A DNA stretch of 64,000 nucleotides, taken from positions 1 through 64,000 of the forward strand of contig DXYF01000041.1 of assembly GCA_019415945.1 (NCBI GenBank). Direction: 5' to 3'. Source of the DNA: Clostridiales bacterium. GTDB taxonomy: Bacteria > Bacillota > Clostridia > Oscillospirales > Acutalibacteraceae. The notes under the pieces are model-generated. The model made no database searches. It was not told the DNA's origin and saw only the letters and a list, made by a program, of their open reading frames with translations. Below, piece by piece: positions 25,031-35,217 of this stretch. Positions within the stretch are counted from its first letter, which is position 1, and each line of letters begins with the position of its first letter. The position numbers and the translations under genes were made by a program.

Positions 25031-27126
25031 TACCCGTTGTCAACAGCTCCCGTAGGCTCGTGAGCGTCTGTCGGATACTCCGGCTCCGACGGAGTGTAGC
25101 TCGGCTCGGTTGACGGAACATCCTCGGTGGGTTCGGGCTCCGTTGTATCTGTAATAAAGTCATAAGTCGCAGTTGTTGTTACTGATGATGTTGAAAAATC
25201 AATGCTGTACTCACGGTACGCAGAACCGTTAAGCTGTACAACAACAGTCGATGTACCCGATCCCGTAATTTCAAGCGTGCAGGTTCTGTTGTACATGGGA
25301 ACAAGCGTCTTTGAATACTGAGGATCAACCACCCCGTCTATAATTACCGTCATGTCAACTGATTCATCGGTATTGGTCGGCAAATCCACATAAATATTTA
25401 CCGTATTCTTATCACCCTTTCCCGAACTTACGGTAAGAGTTACAACGGTTCCCTTATCAACTTTGCCGTATTGAAGCGGTGAAAGTCCCAGCACGGTATC
25501 TTTTGGTTCTTTGCTCTCGTCGTCGTACTGTACTTCAACAGTGAGTCCGAGCTGCTCAAGCTGTGTTTTTGCGTTTGAAAGTGTAAGACCCTCTACGGAC
25601 GGAATTTCAACCTGCTCGGTTCTTTCTCCGTTTGCAATGTAGATATAAACCGTTGAACCGATTGTAGTTTTAACTCCTGCTTTTGGGAATGTTTCAATGG
25701 TATAACCCTTGGGTGTCTTTGTGTTTTCAACATAGACAACCTCGGTCATAAGGTTTTTTGATTTAATAAGCTCAATAGCATCTTTTTCCGCATAGTTTGT
25801 AACAAAAGGAACCGAAACCTCCGTATCGGTGCCGTTGACGGTAAGCGTTATTGTTGAACCTGTTTTAACTTTCATCGAATTTGCGGCAGGCTCCTGCTCC
25901 AGAATTACACCTAACTCCTTGGACTCATCATACTCACTCTTTATTTCAAATTGGAAATTGTTCGGATTGTCCTCTTTTGCTTCAACAATAGTCTTGCCGA
26001 CAAAATTGGGAACATCAACATCCTTTGCCTGTACAGAGTTGCAGCCTCTGAACACTGCAAGTGAGAAAAAGACAACGCACACGATTACGGCAGCAAACAA
26101 AACGCCCTTCATTACATAATATGCCGGCTTATGCTGCTTAATGTAATCTTCATCATCAGATTCGTCTGTTTTGGGAGATTGAGTATCAATCGGTTTGTTT
26201 ATTATTTTAGTTTCTCCGCCGTTTCTGTCCTTTAGAGAACCGACAAACTTTGTCGGCTGATTGTCAACAAACGACTCGCCGTAATCAAACACTATTGACG
26301 GGTTGAGCCTAAAGCGTTCTATATCGCTGAGCATTTCCGCCGCAGACTTGTATCTTGCCGACGGCTGTTTCTGCATCGCTTTCATTGTAATCTGCTCAAG
26401 TCCTATAGGAATTCCGGGATTGACCTCACGGGGACGCTTGGGTGTTGACTGAAGCTGCATCAACGCAACAGAAACAGCACTTTCTCCATCAAACGGAAGC
26501 TTTCCCGTAAGCATTTCATAGAGCATTACGCCGACGGAATAGATGTCTGTTTTGCCGTCGGTAACATCTCCTCTTGCCTGTTCGGGAGCGATGTAATGAA
26601 CAGAACCGATAGCCTGATCGGTCATTGTTCGTGTGGACTTGTCGGAGAACCTTGCAATACCGAAGTCGGTCACCTTGATGGTTCCGTCCTGCAAAAGCAT
26701 AATATTCTGAGGCTTTATATCACGGTGAACAATACCGCACTCGTGAGCGTGCTGCAAAGCCTTTAGTATTTGTGTTGCAAGATGGAGTGCGTCTTTCCAC
26801 TCGATGATTCCCTGTCTGTCGATATACTCCTTGAGTGTTATGCCGTCGATATATTCCATTACAATGTACTGTATCATATCGCCGAAGCTTACATCGTAAA
26901 CCTTAACTATATTAGGATGAGAAAGCATTGCAACGGCTTTGGATTCATTTTTGAACCGTCTTATAAACTCTTCGTTGTTAAGATACTCATCCTTGAGAAT
27001 TTTTATCGCTACTTCCCTGTCGTCAACAGTATCTGTGCAGCGGTAAACATTAGCCATACCGCCTACGCCTATCAGTTCGTGAATTTCATAACGGCCGTCA
27101 AGTCTTTTGCCAATATATTTATCCAA
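25027..27126 (-). CDS. prkC: PASTA-domain Ser/Thr protein kinase
   Basis: 699 residues. An active Hanks-type kinase domain at the N-terminus: GVGGMANVY loop (20-28), VAIK Lys42, HRD with Asp136, DFG with Asp154, and APEQ. One membrane helix (about 338-360) leads to three extracellular PASTA repeats and a Thr/Pro/Glu-rich tail. Such kinases respond to muropeptides and lipid II and phosphorylate cell-wall and division proteins. The start is a TTG at 27126 (MDKYIGK) with TTGGAG upstream; the six earlier codons cover that site. Its phosphatase partner is encoded directly upstream. Confidence 0.95.
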   Translation of the reverse strand: MDKYIGKRLDGRYEIHELIGVGGMANVYRCTDTVDDREVAIKILKDEYLNNEEFIRRFKNESKAVAMLSHPNIVKVYDVSFGDMIQYIVMEYIDGITLKEYIDRQGIIEWKDALHLATQILKALQHAHECGIVHRDIKPQNIMLLQDGTIKVTDFGIARFSDKSTRTMTDQAIGSVHYIAPEQARGDVTDGKTDIYSVGVMLYEMLTGKLPFDGESAVSVALMQLQSTPKRPREVNPGIPIGLEQITMKAMQKQPSARYKSAAEMLSDIERFRLNPSIVFDYGESFVDNQPTKFVGSLKDRNGGETKIINKPIDTQSPKTDESDDEDYIKQHKPAYYVMKGVLFAAVIVCVVFFSLAVFRGCNSVQAKDVDVPNFVGKTIVEAKEDNPNNFQFEIKSEYDESKELGVILEQEPAANSMKVKTGSTITLTVNGTDTEVSVPFVTNYAEKDAIELIKSKNLMTEVVYVENTKTPKGYTIETFPKAGVKTTIGSTVYIYIANGERTEQVEIPSVEGLTLSNAKTQLEQLGLTVEVQYDDESKEPKDTVLGLSPLQYGKVDKGTVVTLTVSSGKGDKNTVNIYVDLPTNTDESVDMTVIIDGVVDPQYSKTLVPMYNRTCTLEITGSGTSTVVVQLNGSAYREYSIDFSTSSVTTTATYDFITDTTEPEPTEDVPSTEPSYTPSEPEYPTDAHEPTGAVDNGY

Positions 27127-27144
27127 AAGATTCACTCCAATCAA

Positions 27145-27870
27145 TTAATAAATAACCGTAACGGTAATATTATCACTTCCGCCGCCGTCCTTTGCACGGT
27201 CAACAAGCTTTGTAACAAGCCCTTCTCCTCTGTTTTCGTGACAGATTTTTACCATATCGCCTGTCGTAACACAGTTTGAAAGTCCGTCGGTACAAATCAA
27301 GAGTACATCGCCGTATATAAAGTTTGCCTCTATATAATCAAGTCTTACATATGGCTTTATTCCGAGTGCCCTTGTAATAAAGTTTTTATTGGGATGATTT
27401 TGTGCCTGCTCATAGGTAAGCTCGCCTCTTCTTACCATTTCCTGTACAACAGAATGGTCCTCCGTAAGCTGTTTTATCTTGCCGCCTCTTATTGCATATG
27501 TACGGCTGTCGCCTACATGAACAACATGAACGGTCGTATCTTTTACAAATACAAATTCACAGGTAGTTCCCATTCCCGCAAGTTCAGGGTCGTTTGTTGA
27601 CAGCTCAAATATTTTCATATTGGCGTTGACAACTATCTCCGCCATCAGCTCTCCGATCTGTTCCTTTGTCATATCATCCTTATACAGGTCGGTAATCTTC
27701 GTGCTGATGTATTCCACGGCGGTGGCACTGGCAATGTTGCCGCCGTTAGCTCCTCCCATACCGTCACATACCACTGCCCAAGCACAGCTTGGAGAAATAA
27801 CTCCGAAGCGAAAATCGTCTTGATTTTGACTTCTGACAAGTCCGACATCACTTTTGCTGAACACTTCCAA
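27145..27870 (-). CDS. prpC: PP2C-family Ser/Thr phosphatase
   Basis: 241 residues. Metal-dependent phosphatase that reverses PrkC phosphorylation. The expected motifs are CDGMGG, GDSRTYAIRGG, TEDHS, TDGLSN and GGSDNITV, with the metal Asp residues intact. The start is TTG with GGAGG eight bases upstream. It is paired with prkC, as in most Firmicutes. Confidence 0.95.
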   Translation of the reverse strand: MEVFSKSDVGLVRSQNQDDFRFGVISPSCAWAVVCDGMGGANGGNIASATAVEYISTKITDLYKDDMTKEQIGELMAEIVVNANMKIFELSTNDPELAGMGTTCEFVFVKDTTVHVVHVGDSRTYAIRGGKIKQLTEDHSVVQEMVRRGELTYEQAQNHPNKNFITRALGIKPYVRLDYIEANFIYGDVLLICTDGLSNCVTTGDMVKICHENRGEGLVTKLVDRAKDGGGSDNITVTVIY

Positions 27871-27871
27871 G

Positions 27872-28909
27872 TTATTTACCTCCTTCGTTTTGATATTTTC
27901 GTTTTAGCTGGCCGCAGGACGCATTTATATCGCTTCCGAGGGTTCGCCTTACCGTTGCCGCAATGTTTTTTTCGGCAAGTATATCTATAAAAGACTGCTG
28001 TCTTTTTATATTGCTTTTTATGTATCCCGTTCCCTCAACCGTATTGACGGGGATGAGATTTACATGACAGTTCATCCCCTCAAGCCTTTTAGCAAGCTCT
28101 TTTGCGTTTTGGTCACTGTCGTTTACTCCGCTTATCATTGAATATTCAAATGTTACTCTTCTGCCCGTTGTGTCAAAATAGTCTTTGCACGCCTTTAAAA
28201 GCTCACCTATGGAATATTTTTTTGCAATCGGCATAGTCTTTTGCCTGATTTCATCGTTGGGAGCGTGCAGAGATACCGAAAGCGTTATGGGTAGATGCTC
28301 ATTTGCAAGCTCATAGATTTTCGGAACAATTCCGCAGGTGGACAGCGTTATATGACGCATACCGATATTAAGACCTGTCGGAGATGACGCAAGGTGAATA
28401 AATTTTACAACATTTTCAAAATTATCAAGAGGCTCGCCCATTCCCATAAGCACGACATTTGATATTTTAATATTCATATCCTTTTGAGCGGACTCAATTT
28501 GTGCGAGCATCTCAGACGGTGCAAGGCTTCTTGAAAAGCCGCTTTTGCCCGTGGCACAGAATGTGCATCCCATTTTGCACCCAACCTGAGTGGAAATGCA
28601 TATCGACCAGCCGTGCTTATAGCACATCAACACCGATTCCACACATTCGCCGTCGGAAAAGGAAAAAAGATACTTTACCGTTTTATCATACCTTGAAATA
28701 AGTTTTTTTTCAATATTTGCAACAGAAATGTAACAACTTGACGCTAAAAATTCCTTTAAGGGCTTAGGGATATTCATCATCTCGTCAAAACTCTCAACAG
28801 ATTTTGAAAGCCACTGACGAACCTGCTTTGCACGAAACTTCGGAAAACCGCCGTCAACTATAAAATTTTCAAGCTCATCATCATTTAGAGATTTTATGTC
28901 AATAAGCAA
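27872..28909 (-). CDS. rlmN: 23S rRNA (A2503-C2)/tRNA (A37-C2) methyltransferase
   Basis: 345 residues, radical SAM. The cluster motif CKMGCTFC is present, as is the C-terminal methyl-carrying Cys in DINASCGQL. MGMGEP and GRRVTFEYSMI are family stretches. TTG start with AAGG upstream, immediately after the rsmB stop. Part of the conserved housekeeping cluster. Confidence 0.96.
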   Translation of the reverse strand: MLIDIKSLNDDELENFIVDGGFPKFRAKQVRQWLSKSVESFDEMMNIPKPLKEFLASSCYISVANIEKKLISRYDKTVKYLFSFSDGECVESVLMCYKHGWSICISTQVGCKMGCTFCATGKSGFSRSLAPSEMLAQIESAQKDMNIKISNVVLMGMGEPLDNFENVVKFIHLASSPTGLNIGMRHITLSTCGIVPKIYELANEHLPITLSVSLHAPNDEIRQKTMPIAKKYSIGELLKACKDYFDTTGRRVTFEYSMISGVNDSDQNAKELAKRLEGMNCHVNLIPVNTVEGTGYIKSNIKRQQSFIDILAEKNIAATVRRTLGSDINASCGQLKRKYQNEGGK

Positions 28910-28911
28910 AC

Positions 28912-30246
28912 TCAGCCCTTCTTTCCGAATACAGCTATGTAAAATCCGTCAGTGTTCGCCGTGTGAGGCATAAGCGTCAGCTCATAATCGTTTTCGTCAA
29001 ACGCCCTTGATACGCCGTCCGGCAACTTTATGCTTATACCGTAAAAATCGGGATGCTCCTCTAAGAAACGGCGGGCATTATCATTGTTCTCGGACGGATT
29101 GAGAGTACAGGTGGAGTAAACAAGACGACCTCCGTTTGCAAGATACTTTGCACTATTGCAAAGTATCTTGTACTGAAGCTTCGGCAAATCTTCCGATATA
29201 AGATTATCCTTGTATCGAATTTCAGGCTTGCGTGATAAAATTCCAAGTCCGCTGCACGGAACATCGCACAAAATTTTATCAGCAAGCGGCAAAGGAATAT
29301 CGGCTGCCGCCGCGTCACGCTTGAGAGTTACTATTGAGCTTATTCCCAATCTTTTTGCTCCATCGCCTATTAGCTTTAGCTTGTGGTCGTATAAATCGCA
29401 GGAAAAAATCCTGCCCCTGTCTCTCATATACTGAGCTGCCGTAAAGGACTTGCCTCCGGGGGCGGCACAAATATCAAGCATTATTTCCCTTTGCTTTGGG
29501 CAAAGAAAATCTACGCAAAGCTGTGAAGACAGATCCTGAATATGAAACTTTCCCGATTTGTATGCCGATAACCTTTCTACCGAACCCGTACCGCTTAAGA
29601 TAACTGCGTTTTCAAGAAAAGGCACTTCACTTACCTTTACGGATTCTGAGGAAAGTTCTGAAATTAAACTTGCTTTATCTGTTTTCAGCGTATTTACCCT
29701 TGCACAAATTTTGGGTCTGCCGCAAAGAGAGCAGAGCAGTTTTTCGGCGTTTTCCTCACCGTAGGAATCAATCCACAACTTGGCAAGGCTTTCGGGAACG
29801 GAGTATTTTACCGAATAATATAATAAAACATTGGATTTATCGGGCAGGTCATAATTTTTGTCCGCCCTCGCAACGCTTCGCAAAATTCCGTTAATAAATC
29901 CCGATGACTTTATAAGTCCGTGCTTTTTTGCAAGCTTTACGCTCTCGTTTACCGCGGCACTTTCGGGAACCTTATCCAAAAACACAAGCTGAAGAATTCC
30001 GAGCCTTAATATGGTTTTGGTTTTAAGCTCAATTTTCCTCAGCGGAATTTTAGAATACTGTTTAATAATATAATCAAGGGTTATTTTACGCTCAAGCACT
30101 CCGTAAACAAGTGCCGATAAAAATGAGCTGTCAAGCCCCGAAAGCTTATTTTCTTTTATAGCATTATTTATCGCTATGTTGGAATACGCTTTGTCCTGTT
30201 CAATTTTAATCAGTATATTAAATGCAATATTTCTGGGGTTTGACAT
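28912..30246 (-). CDS. rsmB: 16S rRNA (C967-m5) methyltransferase
   Basis: 444 residues. An N-terminal NusB-like helical domain (about 1-130) is followed by a SAM methyltransferase domain with CAAPGGKSF, the catalytic DVPCSGLG Cys and the YSTCTLNPSEN Cys. The start at 30246 (MSNPRN) has GGAGAG upstream; 23 earlier in-frame codons have no ribosome site. Lies between the zinc peptidase and rlmN genes. Confidence 0.94.
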   Translation of the reverse strand: MSNPRNIAFNILIKIEQDKAYSNIAINNAIKENKLSGLDSSFLSALVYGVLERKITLDYIIKQYSKIPLRKIELKTKTILRLGILQLVFLDKVPESAAVNESVKLAKKHGLIKSSGFINGILRSVARADKNYDLPDKSNVLLYYSVKYSVPESLAKLWIDSYGEENAEKLLCSLCGRPKICARVNTLKTDKASLISELSSESVKVSEVPFLENAVILSGTGSVERLSAYKSGKFHIQDLSSQLCVDFLCPKQREIMLDICAAPGGKSFTAAQYMRDRGRIFSCDLYDHKLKLIGDGAKRLGISSIVTLKRDAAAADIPLPLADKILCDVPCSGLGILSRKPEIRYKDNLISEDLPKLQYKILCNSAKYLANGGRLVYSTCTLNPSENNDNARRFLEEHPDFYGISIKLPDGVSRAFDENDYELTLMPHTANTDGFYIAVFGKKG

Positions 30247-30339
30247 TTCAGCTCTCCGAAAATTAATTTTTAGGGTATCATTTTTACGGAATCTCACAAA
30301 ACAATTTGTTATCAATGATTACAAACTTAATAATATCCG

Positions 30340-31041
30340 TCAGTTTCTTCTGCGGGCAATCAAAATAAGCCTTAAAAGCTGCATAATCGCAGTAAGTGCC
30401 GCTGCAACATAGGTCAATGCGGCAGCCTGAAGCGTACGCTTTGCACCGTTATATTCCTGTGCTCCGAGCAGGTCGGTATCACGAATACATTCAAGTGCCC
30501 TTTTGGAAGCATTAAATTCTACAGGCAAAGTTGCAACCGTAAACAGCACGGAAAGAGAAAACAGAATTATTCCGATATAGAGCATAACATAGCCAACCTT
30601 AGCCGTAAAAATAAGTCCGATCAAGATTAAAATCCAGCCTAACTGAGAACCTATCTGAGCCAAGGGCAATATAAAACTCCTTATTTTATTCGGCAGATAC
30701 CCCTGTGCGTGCTGAACGGCGTGACCTGCTTCGTGACAGGCAACTCCCACCGCTGCAACCGATGTACTGTTGTACACGGAATCCGACAATCTGATTACAT
30801 TTGTTCTCGGGTCAAAATGGTCGGTAAGATTTCCCGAAACACGCTCTATTCTCACGCCCGTAACCGAGTTGTGACGAAGAACATACTCGGCAGCCTGTGC
30901 ACCTGTCATATTGCGTGAATTTCTGATTTTTGAATACTTTGAAAATGTTGACTGCACATTAATCTGACAAATAAGCGTTATTATAACGCACGGAATTATA
31001 AAAGCAAAATATGTCCAGTCAAATCCGTAAAACCATACCAT
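30340..31041 (-). CDS. Zinc-dependent membrane peptidase (YugP type)
   Basis: 233 residues of the Zn_peptidase_2 family (PF04298, Bacillus YugP). It has an N-terminal membrane helix, the metal site HEAGHAVQHAQG, and several further hydrophobic segments in the C-terminal half. The start at 31041 has AGGAGG seven bases upstream, three bases after the fmt stop. The family commonly sits beside fmt and rsmB in Clostridia; the substrate is unknown. Confidence 0.88.
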   Translation of the reverse strand: MVWFYGFDWTYFAFIIPCVIITLICQINVQSTFSKYSKIRNSRNMTGAQAAEYVLRHNSVTGVRIERVSGNLTDHFDPRTNVIRLSDSVYNSTSVAAVGVACHEAGHAVQHAQGYLPNKIRSFILPLAQIGSQLGWILILIGLIFTAKVGYVMLYIGIILFSLSVLFTVATLPVEFNASKRALECIRDTDLLGAQEYNGAKRTLQAAALTYVAAALTAIMQLLRLILIARRRN

Positions 31042-31043
31042 TT

Positions 31044-31970
31044 TCAATCCTCCTGTCCGATAATATCGCCGATATTAAGCTTGTGACCTGCAAGAAAGGC
31101 ATCCGATTTCATTCGCTTTTTGCCCTCGGGCTGAAGCTCCACAATCTCGACGGAATTTTCACCGCAGGCTACCACAAACGGCTTTATACTTATAATTTCT
31201 CCGATTTTGCCTTTTTTATCACAAATTCGTGTGGAATATATTTTGACCGTTTTGCCCGAGATTTCGGTTACGGCAACCGGCCACGGGTTAAGACCTCTCA
31301 CCTTGTTGTGAACTTCAAAAGCCGATTTTGAAAAATCAATGGGGCAATATGTTTTGTCAATCTTTGAAGTATGGGTTGCGAGACTTTCATCCTGTTTTTT
31401 GGGAGTAACTTCTCCTTTTTCGAGCATTGAAAGAGTTTGCAAAATCAGCTCTCCGCCCAAAAGAGCCAGCCTGTCAAAAAGCTCACCCGATGTTTCGTTT
31501 TCGCCGATTTCGGTTTCACGGGTAAGCAAAATATCACCCGTATCAAGACCGTCATCCATAAGCATAGTTGTAATGCCCGTTACTTTGTCGCCGTTTAACA
31601 CCGACTGCTGTATAGGAGATGCACCTCTGTATTTCGGAAGAAGCGAACCGTGAATATTAATACAGCCGTACACGGGAGCTTTTAAAACAGCCTCGGGGAG
31701 GATTTTCCCGTAAGCCGCAACCACGATTGCATCGGGAGAATAACTTTTGATTATTTCAAGGGAATCAGCATTTTTCAGCGAATCGGGCTGGAAAACAGGA
31801 ATCCCGAGCGACTGTGCACACACCTTGACATCGGGCGGCGTCATAATCATCTTTCTTCCTCTGGGCTTATCGGGCTGAGTAAAAACAGCACAAACCTCGT
31901 GGCTTGAATCAGCCAGTGTTTTTAATGCGGGAACCGCAAAATCGGGCGTACCCATATATATTATCTTCAT
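31044..31970 (-). CDS. fmt: Methionyl-tRNA formyltransferase
   Basis: 308 residues. It formylates initiator Met-tRNA with 10-formyl-THF. Catalytic landmarks: NIHGSLLPKYRGASPIQ (Asn, His) and DDGLDTGDIL (Asp). A C-terminal OB-like domain follows. AGGTG precedes the ATG. Located next to def, the usual arrangement for formylation and deformylation. Confidence 0.96.
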   Translation of the reverse strand: MKIIYMGTPDFAVPALKTLADSSHEVCAVFTQPDKPRGRKMIMTPPDVKVCAQSLGIPVFQPDSLKNADSLEIIKSYSPDAIVVAAYGKILPEAVLKAPVYGCINIHGSLLPKYRGASPIQQSVLNGDKVTGITTMLMDDGLDTGDILLTRETEIGENETSGELFDRLALLGGELILQTLSMLEKGEVTPKKQDESLATHTSKIDKTYCPIDFSKSAFEVHNKVRGLNPWPVAVTEISGKTVKIYSTRICDKKGKIGEIISIKPFVVACGENSVEIVELQPEGKKRMKSDAFLAGHKLNIGDIIGQED

Positions 31971-32013
31971 AATTACACCTGCTTATAAATTCCTGAAAGG
32001 GCAATGGATATTG

Positions 32014-32490
32014 TTATATGTCAAGCTCCTGAATCTCCTTGGGAGTTAACATTCTGTAGGCCTTTTGTTTAAATATGATTCCTTCAAGGTGGTCAATCTC
32101 GTGACAAAACGCCTTTGCAAGCAAGCCCCTTCCCTCTATCGTAAACTCCTTGCCCTCTCTGCTTTGAGCCTTTACCTTAACATAATCCGGTCGGCTGGTA
32201 TATCCCCACTCTCCCGGGCAGGAAAGACAGCCCTCAAGAGTTTTCTGCTCGCCGCTGTACGCAATGATTTTCGGGTTTACAAGCTCGATTACGCCCTGTC
32301 CTATATCAATTACCACGACTCTGCGAAGTATTCCTACCTGCGGTGCGGCAAGACCTGCACCCTTTGCAAGGTGCAAAGTTTCAATCATATCGTCAATCAA
32401 ATCCGCAAGCTTTTTATCAAACTTTTCTACCACCCTGCATTTTTTTGTGAGGACATCGTCGCCCTCTTTAACAATTTGTCTGATTGCCAT
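32014..32490 (-). CDS. def: Peptide deformylase
   Basis: 158 residues. It removes the N-formyl group from nascent proteins. Three motifs are intact: GLAAPQVG, EGCLSCPG (metal Cys) and CHEIDHLEG (metal His residues and catalytic Glu). ATG at 32490 with AAGGGAAG upstream; eight earlier codons overlap priA and are unlikely to be used. Confidence 0.96.
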   Translation of the reverse strand: MAIRQIVKEGDDVLTKKCRVVEKFDKKLADLIDDMIETLHLAKGAGLAAPQVGILRRVVVIDIGQGVIELVNPKIIAYSGEQKTLEGCLSCPGEWGYTSRPDYVKVKAQSREGKEFTIEGRGLLAKAFCHEIDHLEGIIFKQKAYRMLTPKEIQELDI

Positions 32491-32507
32491 TTTTATTCTT
32501 CCCTTCA

Positions 32508-34955
32508 TTAGCATACAAGTGAATTCATATCGGCATATGCGGTAACTGACGCAAATTCCTTGTTTTTGCCAAACTGTACAAGCAGTGTTGAAAGCATTTT
32601 TCTGAATTCACGGTTATTTTTACACTTTATAATGAGTTTATATCTGAATTTATTGCTTACCTTGACAACAAGAGCAGGCGACGGGCCCAACACACGCAAA
32701 GGCAGGTTTGGGTAGTCGCTTTTTGCAAGGCTGATAAACGAACTTAAAAATGCGTTTGCCGCCCTAAGCGTCTGCGACTGGTTTTCGCCGACAAAACCGA
32801 TAAGACAAATATCGGCAAACGGCGGATAAAGCATTGCCTGTCTGACATTAATTTCTGTATTATAGAATGTGTCGTAATCCTGTTTTGCCGCCATTGCGAT
32901 TATAAGATTATCGGGCGTATAAGACTGAATAACAGCTATGCCCTTGCTTGAGCCTCTGCCGCTTCTGCCGACAACCTGTGTCAGCAGTGAAAAAGACCTC
33001 TCGTAGCTTCTGTAGTCGTCGGCATAAAGCATTTGGTCGGCATTGAGCACACCTACAAGCGTTACATTCGGAAAGTTAAGACCCTTTGCAACCATCTGAG
33101 TACCGACAAGTATATCGTACTCGCCGTTTGCAAATGCACTTATCATCTTTTCGTAAGACGATTTTGACGATACAGCGTCAGTGTCCATACGCAGTATTCT
33201 CGCATCGGGGAAAATGACAGAAATATCGCTTTCTGCCTTTTGGGTACCTGCACCACCGAAGCGAATCGACTTGCTGTGGCAGGTGGGACATTCATCAAGA
33301 GCAGGCACCGAATAGCCGCAATAGTGGCACATCATTCTGTTGTTTGCACTGTGATAGGTAAGCGAAATAGAGCAGTTCGGGCAGGTAACAGGCTCACCGC
33401 AGGTTCGGCAGGTGGCAAATGTGTTATGACCCCTCCTGTTAAGCAGGAGGATCGACTGCTTATTATGCTCAAGGTTGTAATTAAGGTTTTCAAGCAACAC
33501 CTCGGAAAATCCTGTCGTGTTGCCGTTTTGAACTTCTGTATTCATATCGGCAGTAATAACCTTCGGAAGCTGTGCCGCACCGTAGCGGCTTGACAGCGTA
33601 TAGAGCGAATACCTGCCGTTTTTTGCGTAATAAAAAGTTTCTACACTCGGAGTTGCCGAGCTTAAAACAAGAAGTGCGTTATTTTTGGCACATCTGAATT
33701 TTGCAACTTCTCGTGCGTGATAGCGGGGAGAACTTTCGGATTTGTAGCTGTACTCCTGCTCCTCGTCCATAATTATAAGTCCTATATTGTCAAAAGGAGC
33801 AAAAACCGCACTCCTTGTGCCGATTGCAATTTTTGCAATCCCCTTCTTCACCCTTTTGTATTCATCAAGTCTTTCACCTAAAGAAAGGGCACTGTGAAAA
33901 ACGGCGATTTTGTCGCCGAAACGCTGTGAAAACTGCGACACAAACTGCGGAGTAAGAGATATTTCGGGCACCATTACGATTATCCCCCGATTGTCGTCAA
34001 TCACTCTTTCAATCAGCTTGATAAACACGCTCGTTTTGCCTGAACCCGTAACCCCGTAAAGCAAACTGGTGTGAGGCTTTGAATCTCTGTACTCATCGTA
34101 AAGTGAATCACACGCCTTTTGCTGTTCGTGCGAAAGGGTAATTTCAGGGGCTTTTTCGTCGGCTGCACGCTTTTCTATGCGAAAAACCTCTTCGTCATAT
34201 AAATGAATTACTCCCTTTTTATAAAGAGAGTCAATCACAGAGCTTGACACGCCCGTAAAATATAAAATCTCCTTGACGGAAACTCCGCCCGACATTTCAA
34301 TAAGCTCTGCCACACGCTTTTGCTTTTCGGTCAGCGTAATTTTTGAAATATCGACGCCTGAGTTTATCGCAGCCATCTTCATAACTGCGTCGGACACACG
34401 CCGATATGCCCTGTCGGATTTGTAGAGAATACCGTCTGCCGCAAGCTTGTCAAGAATTTCCGTATCGGAATATCCGAACGCGTCTAAAATCATATCGGAC
34501 TTTACGGGTTTTCTCTTTGAAATAAGATAATCATACACCCGCCTTTGCTCATCGCTTAACAAAGACCGTGCGTCATCGGAAATTTCGTTTGCCCCGTAAA
34601 CGGAAGTGACTTTATAGCTTATTCCTGCCGGAAGCATTGTTTTTATTGCATCATAAAGCGTGCAAAAACAATGCTCACTGATAAACTCTGCGGTTTTTAT
34701 CATTTCCTCTGACAGCACAGGCTCGTCATCAAGCAGGCAAATCAGGGATTTAAGCCCGTCGGTTTGAGAGTACAAAACCTCCAAAACAACACCCTGACGC
34801 TTTTTATTGCCCCTGCCGAACGGCACCAGCACACGCATTCCCGCCTTGCACCGATCCGCAAGCTTTTTGGGGACAAGATAGTCAAAGGGTTTATCAAACG
34901 AATAAGCCGTATTTTCTACAGCTATCCTCGCAACTAAATCAGAACTCATCGTCAT
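32508..34955 (-). CDS. priA: Primosomal protein N', replication-restart helicase
   Basis: 815 residues. DEAH-type helicase that reloads the replisome. An N-terminal 3'-end-binding domain is followed by GVTGSGKTS (Walker A), IMDEEQEYSY (Walker B), eight zinc-binding Cys in CRTCG...CPNC...CHYCG...CPTC, and the C-terminal helicase lobe with LVGTQMVAKG and QVVGRSGRG. Starts (ATG at 34955 or 34949) overlap the rpoZ end. Typical length and context. Confidence 0.96.
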   Translation of the reverse strand: MTMSSDLVARIAVENTAYSFDKPFDYLVPKKLADRCKAGMRVLVPFGRGNKKRQGVVLEVLYSQTDGLKSLICLLDDEPVLSEEMIKTAEFISEHCFCTLYDAIKTMLPAGISYKVTSVYGANEISDDARSLLSDEQRRVYDYLISKRKPVKSDMILDAFGYSDTEILDKLAADGILYKSDRAYRRVSDAVMKMAAINSGVDISKITLTEKQKRVAELIEMSGGVSVKEILYFTGVSSSVIDSLYKKGVIHLYDEEVFRIEKRAADEKAPEITLSHEQQKACDSLYDEYRDSKPHTSLLYGVTGSGKTSVFIKLIERVIDDNRGIIVMVPEISLTPQFVSQFSQRFGDKIAVFHSALSLGERLDEYKRVKKGIAKIAIGTRSAVFAPFDNIGLIIMDEEQEYSYKSESSPRYHAREVAKFRCAKNNALLVLSSATPSVETFYYAKNGRYSLYTLSSRYGAAQLPKVITADMNTEVQNGNTTGFSEVLLENLNYNLEHNKQSILLLNRRGHNTFATCRTCGEPVTCPNCSISLTYHSANNRMMCHYCGYSVPALDECPTCHSKSIRFGGAGTQKAESDISVIFPDARILRMDTDAVSSKSSYEKMISAFANGEYDILVGTQMVAKGLNFPNVTLVGVLNADQMLYADDYRSYERSFSLLTQVVGRSGRGSSKGIAVIQSYTPDNLIIAMAAKQDYDTFYNTEINVRQAMLYPPFADICLIGFVGENQSQTLRAANAFLSSFISLAKSDYPNLPLRVLGPSPALVVKVSNKFRYKLIIKCKNNREFRKMLSTLLVQFGKNKEFASVTAYADMNSLVC

Positions 34956-35145
34956 CCGGCTCTAAGAGGTTTAACTTATGGTCTTTAATCTCCTCGATTG
35001 CCAGCAGTACGGGTTTATCTTCCGTTACGATTTTTTCGTCCTCGAAATACTGAGTTATTTCTCTTGCTCTTTTTGAAACCCCCACAACAAGAGCGTACTT
35101 GCTCTGCATACCGTTAAACAATTCATCAACATTTACTCTGTGCAT
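34939..35145 (-). CDS. rpoZ: RNA polymerase omega subunit
   Basis: 68 residues, between gmk and priA as in most Firmicutes. 'SKYALVVGVSKRAREI' is the conserved omega core that clamps the beta-prime subunit. GGAG lies before the ATG. The acidic tail ends in DDDEF and overlaps the priA start. Confidence 0.9.
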   Translation of the reverse strand: MHRVNVDELFNGMQSKYALVVGVSKRAREITQYFEDEKIVTEDKPVLLAIEEIKDHKLNLLEPDDDEF

Positions 35146-35217
35146 AATAATTCTCCTTAAAATATATTAAATCTTTATTTATTTTAATCTGTGCGTTTAC
35201 ACAGCGATATAAACCGT